From the NCBI GenBank assembly GCA_024704765.1, contig JAKMXF010000022.1, forward strand, positions 537,555 to 601,554: a DNA stretch of 64,000 nt. The letters run 5' to 3'. The notes under the pieces are model-generated. The model was not told where the DNA came from and made no database searches. It saw only the letters and a program-made list of their open reading frames with translations. Origin of the DNA: Oopsacas minuta (lineage: Eukaryota > Porifera > Hexactinellida > Lyssacinosida > Leucopsacidae). A program made the translations under genes and the position numbers. Positions 22,703 through 35,244 of the stretch are shown in pieces (position 1 is the first letter of the stretch; the number at the start of each line of letters is the position of its first letter).

Positions 22703-23057
22703 CAGGGCTGGATTCGGTTAGCCGGTTAACCGGTTAACCGCCACTACGTACAGTTAACCGCTATGAGAAAATATATTCGGTTAGCCAGAAATAGTATCAT
22801 TTTCACCTGTATATTCAGTGTTTCTAAGGTTTTGAGAGGTACGAAATTATATATACCCGAATTCCACAAGTTAAGTATTTATGAGTAGTTACATTTTAGG
22901 TCCGTTATCAAAAGATTTCAATAGTTTGTAAGTTACAATCGCATCAAGAATGCATATGAAATGATATTTATTGATATTTCCAAATTTAGCCACCAAACTT
23001 CGTTGATTAGATTTAGGAAAAATTGTAGCGGTAACCGGCTAACCAACCCCAGCCTTG
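22703..23057. mobile_element. hAT-type MITE, 355 bp
   Basis: The left end reads CAGGGCTGGATTCGGTTAGC and the right end, reverse complemented, reads CAAGGCTGGGGTTGGTTAGC. Both continue into a CCGGTTAACC-type palindromic stretch. The element is flanked by an exact 7-base repeat TAATGAG (22696-22702 and 23058-23064). The CAGGG start and 7-8 bp target duplication are characteristic of hAT elements. There is no coding capacity. Confidence 0.8.
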
Positions 23058-23149
23058 TAATGAGATAAATATTTAATTTCCTATATAAGTAACTCAATAT
23101 GTGAGTAACTTAAAATTTCAAGAATTAAAACACAAAAATTCATAATCAG

Positions 23150-24697
23150 TCATAATTCATTCCTCTCTACATGAGATCCTGGTACCTTGTCTCTCAATTT
23201 CTGACTTCTTCCACGAATATTCTCCTCAACAAGCAGGGCAGCGTTTTTCGCTGATATCAGTGACATCTCCATTGCACTAGCTGCCCACTCGATAGCATTA
23301 ATATAAATGAGTTTATCTTCCAACACAATCTGGGGAAAGCTCTGTCCAGGTTTGTATTTAGGATACGCATACCAGGACTTTGATACCACGGTTCTCCTAG
23401 ATAGAAACATGAGATCTAGATCACTCTCCAGCATGGGCTTTCTGGACCATATTTTCCATACTGTGTTATCATCATGTACCAAATATTTCGATACATCATC
23501 AGCGTTCACAACATCCACTGGTATTACCTTCTGAAGCGTTGAGAAATCGACTCGAGGGTTTACCAACTCAGTAGTTAGGATAGCGTCTGGCACTTGAGTA
23601 AGGTCTTCTAATCCAAAGAATTCTGGATTGATTCTTCCTTGTATGAATGTAGCTATCGTAACCTGAAATTCTCTATCAACAGGCTTACTCACTTTCTGTC
23701 TAAGCAATTCAAATTGTACGCCACTCAGTTCCAAAGGATGTGCTATTATGACAAAATCAAATTTGTTGTCTTGAGGGAGAGAAGGATCGCTTTCTAACGT
23801 GTCAATGACGTAATATATATCCGTTTCTTCCTTCAATTCCCTTACTCGGGTTACTGGTGTGTTGTGGAGAATTGCCTGAGATTCTTGTAGCATCTTCTCA
23901 GCTAGAACTTTGTTCCCACCTTGGATAGATCTGAGAGAATCTTGTAAAGACCCGCACAATGAAATCATGCCCACAAATCCATGCAAATTGCAATCCTGTC
24001 CATAATTTCCTCTATTTATGCCAGTGATTAATTCATCAGTCAACTCTTTAGGATAATTCTCGTTCTTCAGGAATGTAAATGTACTCATTTCAGTCATGTT
24101 TAGGAAAAAAGGATCGAGAGAAGTTAGAAACTCCGGTATAGTTTCGAATGTGTATCCATAAGCCTGATACTCATAAATAACTGTAAACTTGTCTAACATT
24201 GAAGATATATATGAAGGAATAAAGAAAAGCTTCATACCATATCTATACATCAGCTTGAAATATTTCAACAAAGGCCAGCCAGTATCAATATACGAGAATC
24301 CGCTCCCATCGTATATTCCCACCTTTGCATCTGGCTCGGAACGTCTCCGTAGACCGAAGTGATCTGATAGAGTCATCATGTAATGGTTAGAAATGTGGAA
24401 AACAGATCCTCCTGCTTCGTATTCACGTCCATCTACTTCCATAACGTGTGCTCTTCCGCCTATACTCTCGCCTTTCTGTTTGAACACATGTATGTCAGCT
24501 GCTAGTCTCTCGTGCAGGAAGTACGCAGCGCCAGTCCCACCCATCCCCGCACCTAGTATAGCTATACGAGGACGTCTGTTTGTTACCAGCTGATGTCCAC
24601 TACCAACCAATAACAAGACGATAGATAGGAGAACGATGTACTTCAATATTCTGTAGAATCCACTCTGTTTTTGTGTAATTTTGCTAGGATCACTCAT
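23150..24697 (-). CDS. PCYOX1: Prenylcysteine oxidase / farnesylcysteine lyase-like flavoprotein
   Basis: Encodes 515 aa in one exon from the ATG at 24697; the open frame continues 5' but begins with TTG and has no upstream ATG. A hydrophobic segment at about residues 16-36 (YRILKYIVLLSIVLLLVGS) is a signal anchor or signal peptide. The dinucleotide-binding motif IAILGAGMGGTGAAYFL follows, then GGRAHVMEVDGREYEAGGSVFH, which matches the GR(A/T) and GGSV(F/I)H signature of PCYOX. Near the C-terminus INAIEWAASAMEMS matches the FAD-binding end of amine-oxidase-like folds. The known enzyme oxidises the thioether of prenylcysteine left after breakdown of prenylated proteins, releasing cysteine, a prenyl aldehyde and hydrogen peroxide, in lysosomes or secreted lipoproteins. 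Length is close to human PCYOX1 (505 aa). PCYOX1L is an alternative. Confidence 0.88.
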   Translation of the reverse strand: MSDPSKITQKQSGFYRILKYIVLLSIVLLLVGSGHQLVTNRRPRIAILGAGMGGTGAAYFLHERLAADIHVFKQKGESIGGRAHVMEVDGREYEAGGSVFHISNHYMMTLSDHFGLRRRSEPDAKVGIYDGSGFSYIDTGWPLLKYFKLMYRYGMKLFFIPSYISSMLDKFTVIYEYQAYGYTFETIPEFLTSLDPFFLNMTEMSTFTFLKNENYPKELTDELITGINRGNYGQDCNLHGFVGMISLCGSLQDSLRSIQGGNKVLAEKMLQESQAILHNTPVTRVRELKEETDIYYVIDTLESDPSLPQDNKFDFVIIAHPLELSGVQFELLRQKVSKPVDREFQVTIATFIQGRINPEFFGLEDLTQVPDAILTTELVNPRVDFSTLQKVIPVDVVNADDVSKYLVHDDNTVWKIWSRKPMLESDLDLMFLSRRTVVSKSWYAYPKYKPGQSFPQIVLEDKLIYINAIEWAASAMEMSLISAKNAALLVEENIRGRSQKLRDKVPGSHVERNEL

Positions 24698-25047
24698 TGC
24701 CTGATATTTTAAAAAGATAGATCTTGTGAGGTGATTAAGAAACAGCAGATAACTACCTAGCTCCTTAGCATATATAAAATAGCATATATAAATCAAATGA
24801 AATTTCTCAGAAATATTTATACTATCAATGATAATTGTATATTTGGTAGTAACTAAGGTGAAAAGTAAATAGTTTGCGAATATTAAACAAAAGGAAAATC
24901 ATACTAAGCAAGCAAGGATAGACACATCGTAAACTCTTTTGTATTAAATTTCTTAGGAAGAGCCTCAATATTTATTGGTCTAATTCTCAAAGAATTTGCA
25001 GTAACATATCCCATTCATTTATTGTTTGTGAATACACTTTTGTACGT
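24698..25047. other. Upstream flank of the PCYOX1-like gene
   Basis: About 350 bp of AT-rich sequence before the left edge of the segmental duplication. It should contain the promoter of the minus-strand oxidase, but no motif is clear. Confidence 0.3.
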
Positions 25048-25149
25048 CAAATTAGAATTTCAAACTGAATTAGCTTAATTATGACCGGAGTAATATTAGG
25101 TACAAGGTCTCAAATGCTGATATAAGGAGAAATAAATTTGATTATGTTA

Positions 25150-25462
25150 TACTGTAAACTTTCCTTATAATGAAGTGCTCAGGACTTTGTTTTCATTTCT
25201 TTTTAAGCGGAGTATGTTAAATGAACATTTGTTTGTAAAGTTATATCGATAATAATGCAAGTATTTAATCAAAGTTCGCAAATACGGATATTGTAACAAT
25301 AAGGTATCAAGTTATGCTAAATTTATTCAACTGGGGTTGTTATCAGCGGACTTCGTTATAACGCGCTGAAATTCAATAGCTTTTGGCCTAAAGGGGTAAC
25401 AAATCCCTTCGTTATAAGCTGAGTTTCGTTGTATCCAGCTTTGTTATAATGGGAGTTTACTA
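25150..25462. mobile_element. MITE with TTATAA-rich inverted ends (also in copy B, about 33129-33441)
   Basis: The left end TACTGTAAACTTTCCTTATA and the right end (reverse complement TAGTAAACTCCCATTATAAC) are inverted copies. The interior has CGTTATAA-type repeats. Related ends occur near 43795 and 63680-63805. No coding capacity; the family is not identified. Confidence 0.6.
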
Positions 25463-26532
25463 TATATATATATTTACAATTGCTGAGGTCTACCAAATTT
25501 CCCAAAATTTCCTTACAGCACAGATTATGTCTAAGAAATTAGGGAAGTCCCTTGTAAAATGTGCATTTGAAATGTTAATCTGTCTTGTTGTATTATCTAG
25601 CTGACTTTGAATATTTTATTGATTAAATAATAATTCGATATGCGTACACATTAATATTTAATTTTCTACTTATATATGTGCATGAATATTATGACAACCC
25701 AAAAAAATGTAATGCCTAGAATTGAATTCATCCAAATGGGGTATCACGTTTAGAATTCCATATGAGTAGGAATATTTATGGTAGCACGCAATAATGAATA
25801 CAATTGATAAAATGTTCAGATCTACTTCCAAAGCTACAAAAGATTCGTGACCGAATAAACACATGTGCATTAAGGAATGTGAACACTTACAGAGGCATGT
25901 GTATCAAATTTAGAAATATTGCTGATACATTTGTTTAACAAATTAGAATAACGAGAACTATCATATGAAATAATCTCTGTGTGCCATGGCCATGACCGTA
26001 CAATTTAGCATTTGAATATTACACGGTGTTGTTATTGTGGTTTATGCAACCGCCAGAACATCACATATTGCTGTTAGCAATCTGTGAAAGAAGCATGAAA
26101 AGTTCAAATTCTTGAAGGCTAAATTACAAATACTCTTTTGTACAGTATTAATTAATTCCCACAAACTTATTGAATTTTCTAATCACTCATGTATTATAGC
26201 AGGAGAGTAGATAGGAGTGACATAGAAAGAAGAACCCAAAAATCCAGGGAGAGTGAAGATGCGGTTAGCAAGTAAAATTAATAGATAAACAGAAAATATA
26301 ATTCAAGGATAGTTGTTCCCATCCCTGGAAATTCACACCACCTGTTCCTCTCATGCACCACAATGTCCAAGTGTCATTAAGACCAAAGTAAATTGAAAGA
26401 TTAATCATTAAGCTATCACATTAATATACACTCTAACAAATATACAAAATATACTATTCTAGAAATATGCAAATAATCTAGAGTGTTGGCAACTCCTGTA
26501 AGAACACACCAATAAGAGCTGAGTTTGATAAA

Positions 26533-29090
26533 CTAGTATTCATTTGCATCGTCTCCTCCTTCATCAGCATCATCACCAGATCCAGTTACTTCAATATAGT
26601 CCTTCTCAAGAGCTGCTAAGTCATCTCTTGCATCGATGAATTCTCCCTCTTCCATTCCCTCACCAACATACCAGTGAACGAAAGCTCTCTTAGCGAACAT
26701 CATGTCGAACTTCTCATTTAATCGCTGCCAGACTGATACAATTGATGTGCTATTAGCCAACATGCAAACTGAGCGATCAATCTAAATGGTAATGAATAGA
26801 AATTACTATTATCCCCGTCAAAGTATATTTATTCATTTTTACCTTGGCCATGTCTCCTTGAGGGGGGATAACTGGGGGTTGCGAGTTGATCCCAACCTTG
26901 AACCCAGTTGGACACCATTCTACGAACTGAACTGAACTCAGTCCTTTGATGTGTTCAATGGACTGAGTAATATCTTTAGGCACTAGATCTCCTCTGTAGA
27001 GTAAACAACAAGCCATGTATTTCCCCTCTGAAGGGTTGCATTTGATCATCTGAGTATTCTTCTCGAAGCATTCCAGAGTCAGTTCTTTAGCAGAGAACAT
27101 GCTTTTGGCAGCCTTACTGCTTGATATTATAGGCGCATAGGATGAGAGAGGGTAGTGGATTCTAGGAAAGGGAACCAAATTTGTCTGAAATTCATTCAAA
27201 TCCACATTCAATTGACCTAAATAGAATAATTATCTATTAGTATGTATACTATTGAAATATAATTATTGCTAATATGCTCTGGTATCATAATACTGACCAG
27301 CAAATCTCAAAGATGCTGTGATGGAAGATACAATCTGACAGATCAGACGGTTGAGGTTTGTATAAGCTGGCCTCTCAATGTCCAAATTGTTCTTGCATAT
27401 GTCGTATATTGCTTCGTTATCGAAAAGGAAGCTACATGTAGCGTGCTCCAGTGTGGAGTGAGTTGTATGGATGGCATTGTATGGCTCCACTACTGCAGTA
27501 CTGACTTGAGGAGCTGGGTAAACAGCAAACTCTAGTTTGTCTTTTTTCCCATACTAAAGATACATATCAATTAATCATATAACAGCAATACAATTATACA
27601 AGTAATCGTTGATTCTGTATTACAAAATAACTTACTTCATTGTGCAGCTCGGACATGAGAAGACTAGTGAATCCTGATCCAGTGCCTCCTCCAAATGAAT
27701 GGAAGATTAGGAATCCTTGTAACACACTACACTGTTCAGTCAGTTTCTTAATCTGCTTCAATGCAGGCTCTTGCATGTTCCTACCAACTGTAAAGTTTCC
27801 ACGAGCGTAATTATTCGCTGCATCTTCCTTCCCCGAAATCAGTTGACTTGGGTGATACAGCTTGCGGTATGGCCCGCTTCGGATGTTGTCTGTTAAATGC
27901 AATCCAATTATAATACATTAATAGATAATTTCCAATTACTGTATTTTATACAAGTAATGAATTAATTCTACTTTACTCACCTATAACTGAAGGTTCCAAG
28001 TCGATAAATACAGCTCGAGGTACGTACTGTCCAGTACCAACATTGCTGAAGAAAGTACTTAGTGATTCTTCTTTACCACCCATGGTATCTTCGGGTAGAC
28101 GTCCAGTGGGTTCTAGCCCATGTTCCAGACAGTATAATTCCCAACAAGACTCTCCAATCTGACAGCCGGCTTGTCCAATATGAATCGAGATTACTTCGCG
28201 CTACAAAATCAAAATCCATTTCATAAATTTTTAACAGTTTTTGATTTGATTTATTGTAAACCAATTAATAAACCAATTATTATGATTTAAGATTTCCCAG
28301 AATTAATCTATTGTTTCTGCTACATATATGCTATCATATTTGTGGACTGTTACACAATTCCAGACTTGTTATTTGAACCTAACCTATAGGACATCACTTG
28401 TATTTGCAAATGAACTATCTTGTGATATCCAACAACATCTCTGCCCATTCAACTTACTGGTAATTCTTACTCATGTATACATGTGTGATATTGTGAAGGA
28501 ATTATTATTATTATATTTCTATAATTGTAATTCTATAGCTAACATTAATAATTCCAGAATTCTAATATAATCTATGATGTCATATCTCAATTGTTGCTTG
28601 TCTGATTGTCCGTTGTCAAGGAAAGGAAAGCTGGTATGCAATTTTGAAATTCTCGCAAAACTATGTATTTATTGTATTTTTCAAGGAAGTAAATAGAATT
28701 CAATAAAACTGCACGAAATATATCGAACATGCTGAATCCGAATTTCCCATTTTCAAGTCTCATATTCGTAAATATATTGTTGTATTTATGAATATATAGT
28801 AGTAAACAAATTTCAAAATTGAGGTAGAATCATACTTTCAACGACTATACTGATATACTCGAGTATGCTGAGTGTTAATATTGTAAACAACATCAATTTT
28901 AATAAATCTCAATTATTGTTTGTCTGAGTATTTGTCCATTGAATACCTCGAGGCGCAATGTGACGAGTTCATCGCGAAGCGACCAGCCAAAGGTTCGTAA
29001 TTATTAAGTTCGAATCTTGTTAAAAAATAGTGATTTCTGGTGAATCGTATACAATTTGAGGTCAAATATTTTGTAAAACAAACTCACCAT
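26533..29090 (-). CDS. Divergent alpha-tubulin, copy A
   Basis: Exons (minus strand): 29090-29088 (ATG only), 28200-27981, 27889-27636, 27553-27298, 27216-26843 and 26781-26533; 1356 nt, 451 aa, the canonical length. An intron directly after the start codon (ATG|GTGAGT) is a classic alpha-tubulin arrangement. It retains IGQAGCQIG, the GTP loop GGGTGSG, the catalytic Glu in [13 protein letters not shown] (equivalent of E254), [39 protein letters not shown] and a C-terminal EY. Unusual: the N-terminus is MREV rather than MREC, and the loop that normally holds Lys40 reads [11 protein letters not shown], with Lys40 absent. Many helix residues differ from conventional alpha-tubulin ([12 protein letters not shown] for VRTGTYRQLFHP). 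All exons are open, so it is probably functional. It lies wholly inside the duplicated block. Confidence 0.9.
28947..28997. repeat. GC-rich palindromic motif, in intron 1 of alpha-tubulin copy A
   Basis: A GC-rich island (CTCGAGGCGCAATG, then CGAGTTCATCGCGAAGCGAC) in very AT-rich sequence. It contains a small hairpin TCGC-GAA-GCGA. The same motif recurs near 30877-30913, 38974-39025 and, rearranged, near 40345-40385. It appears to be part of a dispersed repeat, not a tRNA. Confidence 0.6.
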
Positions 29091-29805
29091 TTTATTGATG
29101 AAATAATAAGTAAAGAATATCTTACAAGTAGCCAAGGATTGTAGAAATATTGTAATTCTACAATTGCCACTGTTTGTTCAGTATTTATATAAAACCCTAT
29201 ATTGGATTCTGTAGTATTCTCTCCATATATTATTATAATATCATAATACAAATTGAATCTATTAGCCTAGTGGCTAGCAACCCTTTATTGTCTGATATAT
29301 TATTCTCCGAATCCTAAAGTTCTATTGAATAGCTTCATAGTGTTCTCGCTGCCAGGCTCTGAACATTCCACAGCTTCACTAAATATATAGAATCCTATTT
29401 AATTACATTATACCATAAATGCAAAGGTTTTACACCTGTAATAATTATCACCTTATAAACATAATACTATTACAAAGCTAAAGTCTAAAATATGGATATA
29501 CAATTTGTCTCCAGGCATGTCCATTGGAATGTAGTTTCTTTATATTAATAATACATTCGAGGTAGTAATTAGAGTAACAATTAGTACAATTACAATCTAA
29601 GTTAATATAATTGTTGCAACCACAATGATCTAAAGGAATAAACTAAACTAATATTGCTTTTGAAAAGAAAGAGAAGTTCGATATTTTTCGTTTCGAGCTA
29701 TGTGTCTATTAATATTCATATAGGCGACTCGCTTGCAGTTTGGGGATCTCGGCCACTAAAATATTCCTTATCTTAAAACTGGAGACTATAATTTACTAAC
29801 TAAAC

Positions 29806-30087
29806 CAGTAAACCCTCGATTATCCCAAACAGCAGGAATCATGTTTAGTTTAGGAAAATTGTACAAATTTTTGGTGCTTCTGACTACTCTATTACTAGTC
29901 TTTTGAATGCTGTCGTGGTATTAGGCCTTATTGTCATTAATATACAGTAAATATACTAAATTTCAAAATCCAAATCTTCATGTATCATCCTGCAGTGAAT
30001 TTCATGCATCAAAATACACTATTTCAGTTATCCGAACAACATATTTGAAATTCAAAGACGAAGGTTCGGATAATCGATGGTGTACTG
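29806..30087. mobile_element. pogo/Tigger-like MITE (also in copy B, about 39834-40115)
   Basis: The left end CAGTAAACCCTCGATTATCC and the right end (reverse complement CAGTACACCATCGATTATCC) form terminal inverted repeats. The CAGT ends resemble pogo/Tigger elements, but a TA target duplication is not preserved. The 282 bp interior has a chance 78-codon open frame that I do not regard as a gene. Confidence 0.65.
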
Positions 30088-30209
30088 ACTGCAAATATCA
30101 TCCCAATAGCTACTCCAGGAGTCAATTTCTCATGGAATTAATGAATGAATTACTAACTAGAAGTTAAATAACCCAGGATACATACAATCACTTTTCTGAA
30201 TATTTGTGT

Positions 30210-31256
30210 TCATAACTAGACTGCACGTAGTAAATATTCCAATGGATAACAACATAATTGCTCCTAGTTCGATATTCTCCACATTTATCAATTAGCCATT
30301 TTAAAATATGGCTGTTATAGACAGGGGTGATGCCAACATATACTGTTGAATTATATCTTTGATGAGTTCTGAGGAATAATATCTGATGATTTTGAATAAT
30401 TGAAAGGTTCAGCTCTCTATTATTTGGGGCTAGTAATTCAGTTTGTGGGGTTTAGTCCCTCTAGGCCCCGTCTCATACATATACGAGTATAGATCCTTGA
30501 ATAAGTAATGTTTCTTATCAAAAATATATCATTCGTTTATTTCTGTTTATAAATATGACAAACAAACCTTTGATTTATTACTTAAATACGCCCCCAAATG
30601 GGCAGTAAATTTATGATAAATTTATGTTTGTTTAATGCTCTCATATTAATGAGTGTTGAGTACGTAAGTGTACTATTCCGTATATTTATTAACTGTAGTC
30701 TGAGGCAAATCTTCGGATATTATTCCATTTTAAATTTCATACGCACTTTTGAGTTGATCTTACAAAATAATTCAATAATATACATTGCATATATGTATAT
30801 TTGTGAATTACATTGTTCTAAATATATCTATATTTTAATACTCAATGGGGCCGTCAATTTGGATAATAATGGATAACTCGAGGTGCAATGCGCCGAGTTC
30901 ATCGCGAAGCGACATACCCCTTTTGTAGCCGTTGAGAGCAAGTATCTACGTAAATCTTGAGATTTGCTAACTTGTTTAGTTTATATCCATAAAAACAACA
31001 ATAATTTACATATGAGAAACTTGAAAATGCTATATTCTGGTTTAGCGTGCTGTGTTACAGCAAACCTGTATATATGTATTTGAAAATTGGAAAATTTGTA
31101 CACATTATATTCATAATAACAACAATAAAATTACATATGATTAATCCAAAGTGTAACAATCAGATTCACCATGTTCGATATATTTAGTGAAGTTTTATTG
31201 AATGATATTTATTCCTTTGAAAAACACGATAAATACATAGCATGGTTCTATCTACT
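30210..31256. repeat. Dispersed repeat cluster at the right edge of copy A
   Basis: No gene. It contains a 430-bp stretch absent from copy B, then fragments of a dispersed family around the words TAGCCGTTGAGAGCAAG, AAATCTTGAGATTTGCTAA and CATAAAAACAACAATAA. These words recur near 40505-40700 and, more diverged, near 19240-19360. Confidence 0.6.
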
Positions 31257-32831
31257 GGGGGGGGAAGCTTCCTCCCCAAACACTTCAGCTTCCCCCCAAA
31301 AATCTCATAAAATGTACTATTAATCGCAATATATTATTCAATGGATAAATTATAGAATATCAATTCATTGTGAAAATACTATTTGAAGTGTAAATGAATA
31401 ACATGTGGGAAACCTGAATCACATTTCATACTTTCTGCAACTGCGAAATAATAACATATGTTGGTAAGTACAGCTTCCCACTATCCATCTGCCTATATAT
31501 TAGTGATGTACGAATTCTTGAGTTATAATATAGCGGAAAAAATTCTTTTGTTAACTTCACATAGGTAATAATTGATTAACCCAGTGTTACCACATGGATA
31601 AATTTGTTATCATTCGAGGAACTAAAAGAAATATTTCTGATTGCAACAATATATCTGAGTCTGAACCACAATCACCAGAGGAAGATGCGATTGTTTCTAA
31701 TCCATGCGCTTCTAAAACAGCTAAAACAATGCGAGCCTACAAGGACAACTTAGTTTATAATCCTACTTGGAAGAATGAATATACTTGGATGGACTACGAT
31801 TCATCTCAAAATGGTATGGTGTGTACGATTTGTAAGGTCCATGGTAAACCACCGGTACAAGCGAGAGGTGCATGGGTGACAAGACCTATAAACAATTGGG
31901 TGAAGGCGAAAATTGCAAGGAAGTCTACAAGCCAAGGATATTGATCTTGCGAGTGTGCCATCGATGGTTGCTAGTACTACTAAACGGCTGTTGGAGTTCA
32001 AAGAAGATGTAACAAGCAGCACATGGTTCAAGGAACATTCTTTGGATTTACTGATGATGCTCAATTAGGGGAGAAACACATCATGGTATTGGAAGAAGAG
32101 AAGAGTGAATTTCTTTACAAGGTGTATCGACCATACTTCCAAAGTGTCATAGATCATATTAATGTCAGGATGGAGTCTACTGAACTCATTTCAGCCATGT
32201 CTGTTTTTGACCCTCGCCATCCCTGGTACAGAAGAAGAATTATCAGAGTACAGAATGGAACAGATTAAGACACTCACGGATTTTATAGTGTTGAACAAAG
32301 GATCAAAGTAGGAGGAGATGAAGGTATATCACAGCCTGACATCGAAGCTAAAGAAACTGAGTCAGAGTGGAAATTGTTTCGACGCTTAATTTTCCTACAG
32401 TACAAAGGTAGGTCCTTACAATTTATACTCTCAAGACTGCTGGGGAACGGAGAGATATATGCTGCATTTCCAAACTTGGCAAAGATAGCCGCTATTTTGG
32501 AAGTATTACCAGTGACAACAGCCACAGTCGAAGGAGTTTCAGCAATACGAAATTACTAAAAACGAGACTTCGCAGCCGAATGAGTGAAGAGACACTTGAT
32601 TATTGTATGCGCATATGTATTGAAGGTCCTGATCACCTATCTGATGAAATTTAGAGGCAGTATTGGAGCATAATAAAGGAATGAAAATTAGAAAATCAAT
32701 TTGTGAGCGGCCCTTTATGTTTTACTACGATAGAAATCTTCATTATTAGGAATTAAATTAAGTGTTTGGTGTTTACTTCAAGGTTGTAATATTTTGATAA
32801 TTGGGTACTAAGGATTTCAAAGCTTCCCCCC
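31257..32831 (+). pseudogene. Degenerate hAT-type transposase remnant
   Basis: Coding remains run from about 31594 to 32660. The first piece (31594-31944, 116 aa) has a TTF-type zinc-finger start (WMDYDSSQNGMVCTIC, then GAWVTRPINNWVKA). After frame changes, a second piece (about 32023-32240) has a YRPYFQSVIDHINVRM stretch and AMSVFDPRHP. A third (about 32374-32660) has the hAT dimerisation signature LPVTTATVE and SEETLDYCMRICIEGP. The catalytic core is mostly missing and several frameshifts and stops intervene, so it is dead. Possible ends are the G-rich GGGGGGAAGCTTCC near 31257 and AAGCTTCCCCCC near 32820. A target duplication is not clear. Confidence 0.7.
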
Positions 32832-33982
32832 AAATTTAACATCCTAGATAGAACGCTGCATAGTTATGCGACAATTTCAAAATTTCCTACCGTGAATCCT
32901 TTCCTTGACAACGAAAATAAAACAAAAAACAATTGAGATGAAATAATATTGATTAATCCAAAAGTGTGAAAATCGGAATCAGCATAGAGTGTAAAATATC
33001 AAATTTGGACCCAGAAATTGGTAGAACAAATTAGAATTTCAAACTGAATTAGCTTAACCATGACCGGAGTAATATTAGGTACAAGGTCTCAAATGTTGAT
33101 ATAAGGAGAAATAAATTTGATTATGTTATACTGTAAACTTTCCTTATAATGAAGTGCTCGGGACTTTGTTTTCATTTCTTTTTAAGCGGAGTATGTTAAA
33201 TGAACATTTGTTTGTAAAGTTATATCGATAATAATGCAAATATTTAATCAAAGTTCGCAAATACGGATATTGTAACAATAAGGTATCAAGTTGTGCTAAA
33301 TTTATTCAACTGCGGTTGTTATCAGCGGACTTCGTTATAACGCGCTGAAATTCAATAGCTTTTGGCCTAAAGGGGTAACAAATCCCTTCGTTATAAGCTG
33401 AGTTTCGTTGTATCCAGCTTTGTTATAATGGGAGTTTACTATATATATATATTTACAATTGCTGAGGTCTACCAAATTTTACAAAATTTCCTTACAACAC
33501 AGATTTTGTCTAAGAAATTAGGGAAGTCCTTTGTAAAATGTGCATTTGAAATGTTAATTTGTCTTGTTGTATTATCTAGCTGACTTTGAATATTTTATTG
33601 ATTAAATGATAATTCGATATGCGTACACATTAATATTTAATTTTCTATTTATATATGTGCATGAATATTATGACAACCCAAAAAAATGTAATGCCTAGAA
33701 TTGAATTCATCCAAATGGGGTATCACATTCAGAATTCCATATGAGTAGGAATATTTATGGTAGCACGCAATAATGAATACAATTGATAAAATGTTCAGAT
33801 CTACTTCCAAAGCTACAAAAGATTCGTGACCGAATAAACACATGTGCATTAAGGAATGTGAACACTTACAGAGGCATGTGTATCAAATTTAGAAATATTG
33901 CTGATACATTTGTTTAACAAATTAGAATAACGAGAACTATCATATGAAATAATCTCTGTGTGCCATGGCCATGACCGTACAA

Positions 33983-34707
33983 CTTGATTGGCGAACACTC
34001 CGTAAACGGACATTTCGCATACGAGTACATCGACAATGGACATTTCGTATGATGGACGTTTTGTCTAATGGACATTTCATATAATGGACATATTGTCCAG
34101 TGGACAATTGTTCTAGATATTGTATAATATATGCTATCCACTAACACTTGTGTATTGATCATAAACACGTCTACGTGGAACATGGTGGAACACGGCCATA
34201 AATAGCTAAAATCTAAGATATCCCTGGTCCTTATTTCCCCAAAAATATAAACAAAGAGCCACTTGCAGCCAGTTTTACCAGAACTTACAACAGTAAAAAA
34301 CACTGTGCTCCTATTGTCCACAACTTAAATACCATACCTCCCACACCAGGCCAGTGCATAGCTATAAGAACTAAACATTCATCACCATATAGTTAGTATA
34401 GAAATCTCCGATTCCCCCTTCATAAAACCTTTTTACTAACTAACCTAACTAATATTCCGTGATGATCCCGTGCTATCTCTTAAATCCCGCGCTTTCCACC
34501 ACCATTTTTGCAAACTTTCTACCTTTTTCTACCTATCTTCAATTATTAAACTACGATAATACATCAAATTATTAGTAAACATGTATTGTACAACGTTTAG
34601 ACTAATTGTCCAGTATATAATATGTCCATTAGACAAAGTCCATCATACGAAATGTCCGCAATACGAATTGTACTATACGAAATATCCGAAGACGAAGTGT
34701 CCGATTA
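33983..34707. mobile_element. 725-bp MITE with long inverted repeats, only in copy B
   Basis: Copy A is uninterrupted at this site. The insert is flanked by ACCGTACAA (33974-33982) and ACCGTAAAA (34708-34716), a 9-bp target duplication with one mismatch. The termini are inverted repeats of over 100 bp made of variants of a GGACATTTCGTATGATGG-type word. Open frames inside (for example 33914-34321 minus) are repeat-derived. The target size suggests a Mutator-like or hAT-like family; no transposase is present. Confidence 0.8.
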
Positions 34708-35244
34708 CCGTAAAATTTAGCATTTGAATATTACACGGTATTGTTATTGTGGTTTCTGCAACCGCCAGAACATCACATATTGCTGTTAGCAATCTGTGAA
34801 AGAAGCATGGAAAGTTCAAATTCTTGAAGGTTAAATTACAAATACTCTTTTGTACAGTATTAATTAATTCCCACAAACTTATTGAATTTTCTAATCACTC
34901 ATGTATTATAGCAGGAGAGTAGATAGGAGTGACATAGAAGGAAGAACCCAAATATCAAGGGAGAGTGAAAATGCGGTTAGCAAGGAAAATTAATAGATAA
35001 ACAGAAAATATAATTCAAGGATAGTTGTTCCCATCCCTGGAAATTCGCACCACCTGTTCCTCTCATGCACCACAATGTCCAAGTGTCATTAAGACCAAAG
35101 TAAATTGAAAGATTAATCATTAAGCTATCACATTAATATACACTCTAACAAATATACAAATATACTATTCTAGAAATATGCAAAATAATCTAGAGTGTTG
35201 GCAACTCCTGTAAGAACACACAAATAAGAGCTGAGTTTGATAAA

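Larger units (their letters stand above)
25048..31060 (+). repeat. Segmental duplication, copy A (direct repeat of 33028-40660)
   Basis: From about 25048 to 30209 the sequence is almost base-for-base the same as 33028-40237, apart from two insertions in copy B. Weaker homology continues to about 31060, after a roughly 430-bp segment at 30210-30640 that copy B lacks. The unit carries a complete alpha-tubulin gene on the minus strand, a TTATAA-type MITE at its left end and a pogo-type MITE at its right end. The left boundary follows TACGTCAAATTAG in A and GTAGAACAAATTAG in B. The high identity, including introns, implies a recent event. Confidence 0.9.

Noticed and set aside
29931-30167. A 78-codon plus-strand frame present in both duplication copies.
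   Set aside because: It lies across a pogo-type MITE; its presence in both copies follows from the duplication.
33914-34321. A 135-codon minus-strand frame with repeated KCPF-like words.
   Set aside because: It is created by the repeated words in the terminal arm of the 725-bp MITE.
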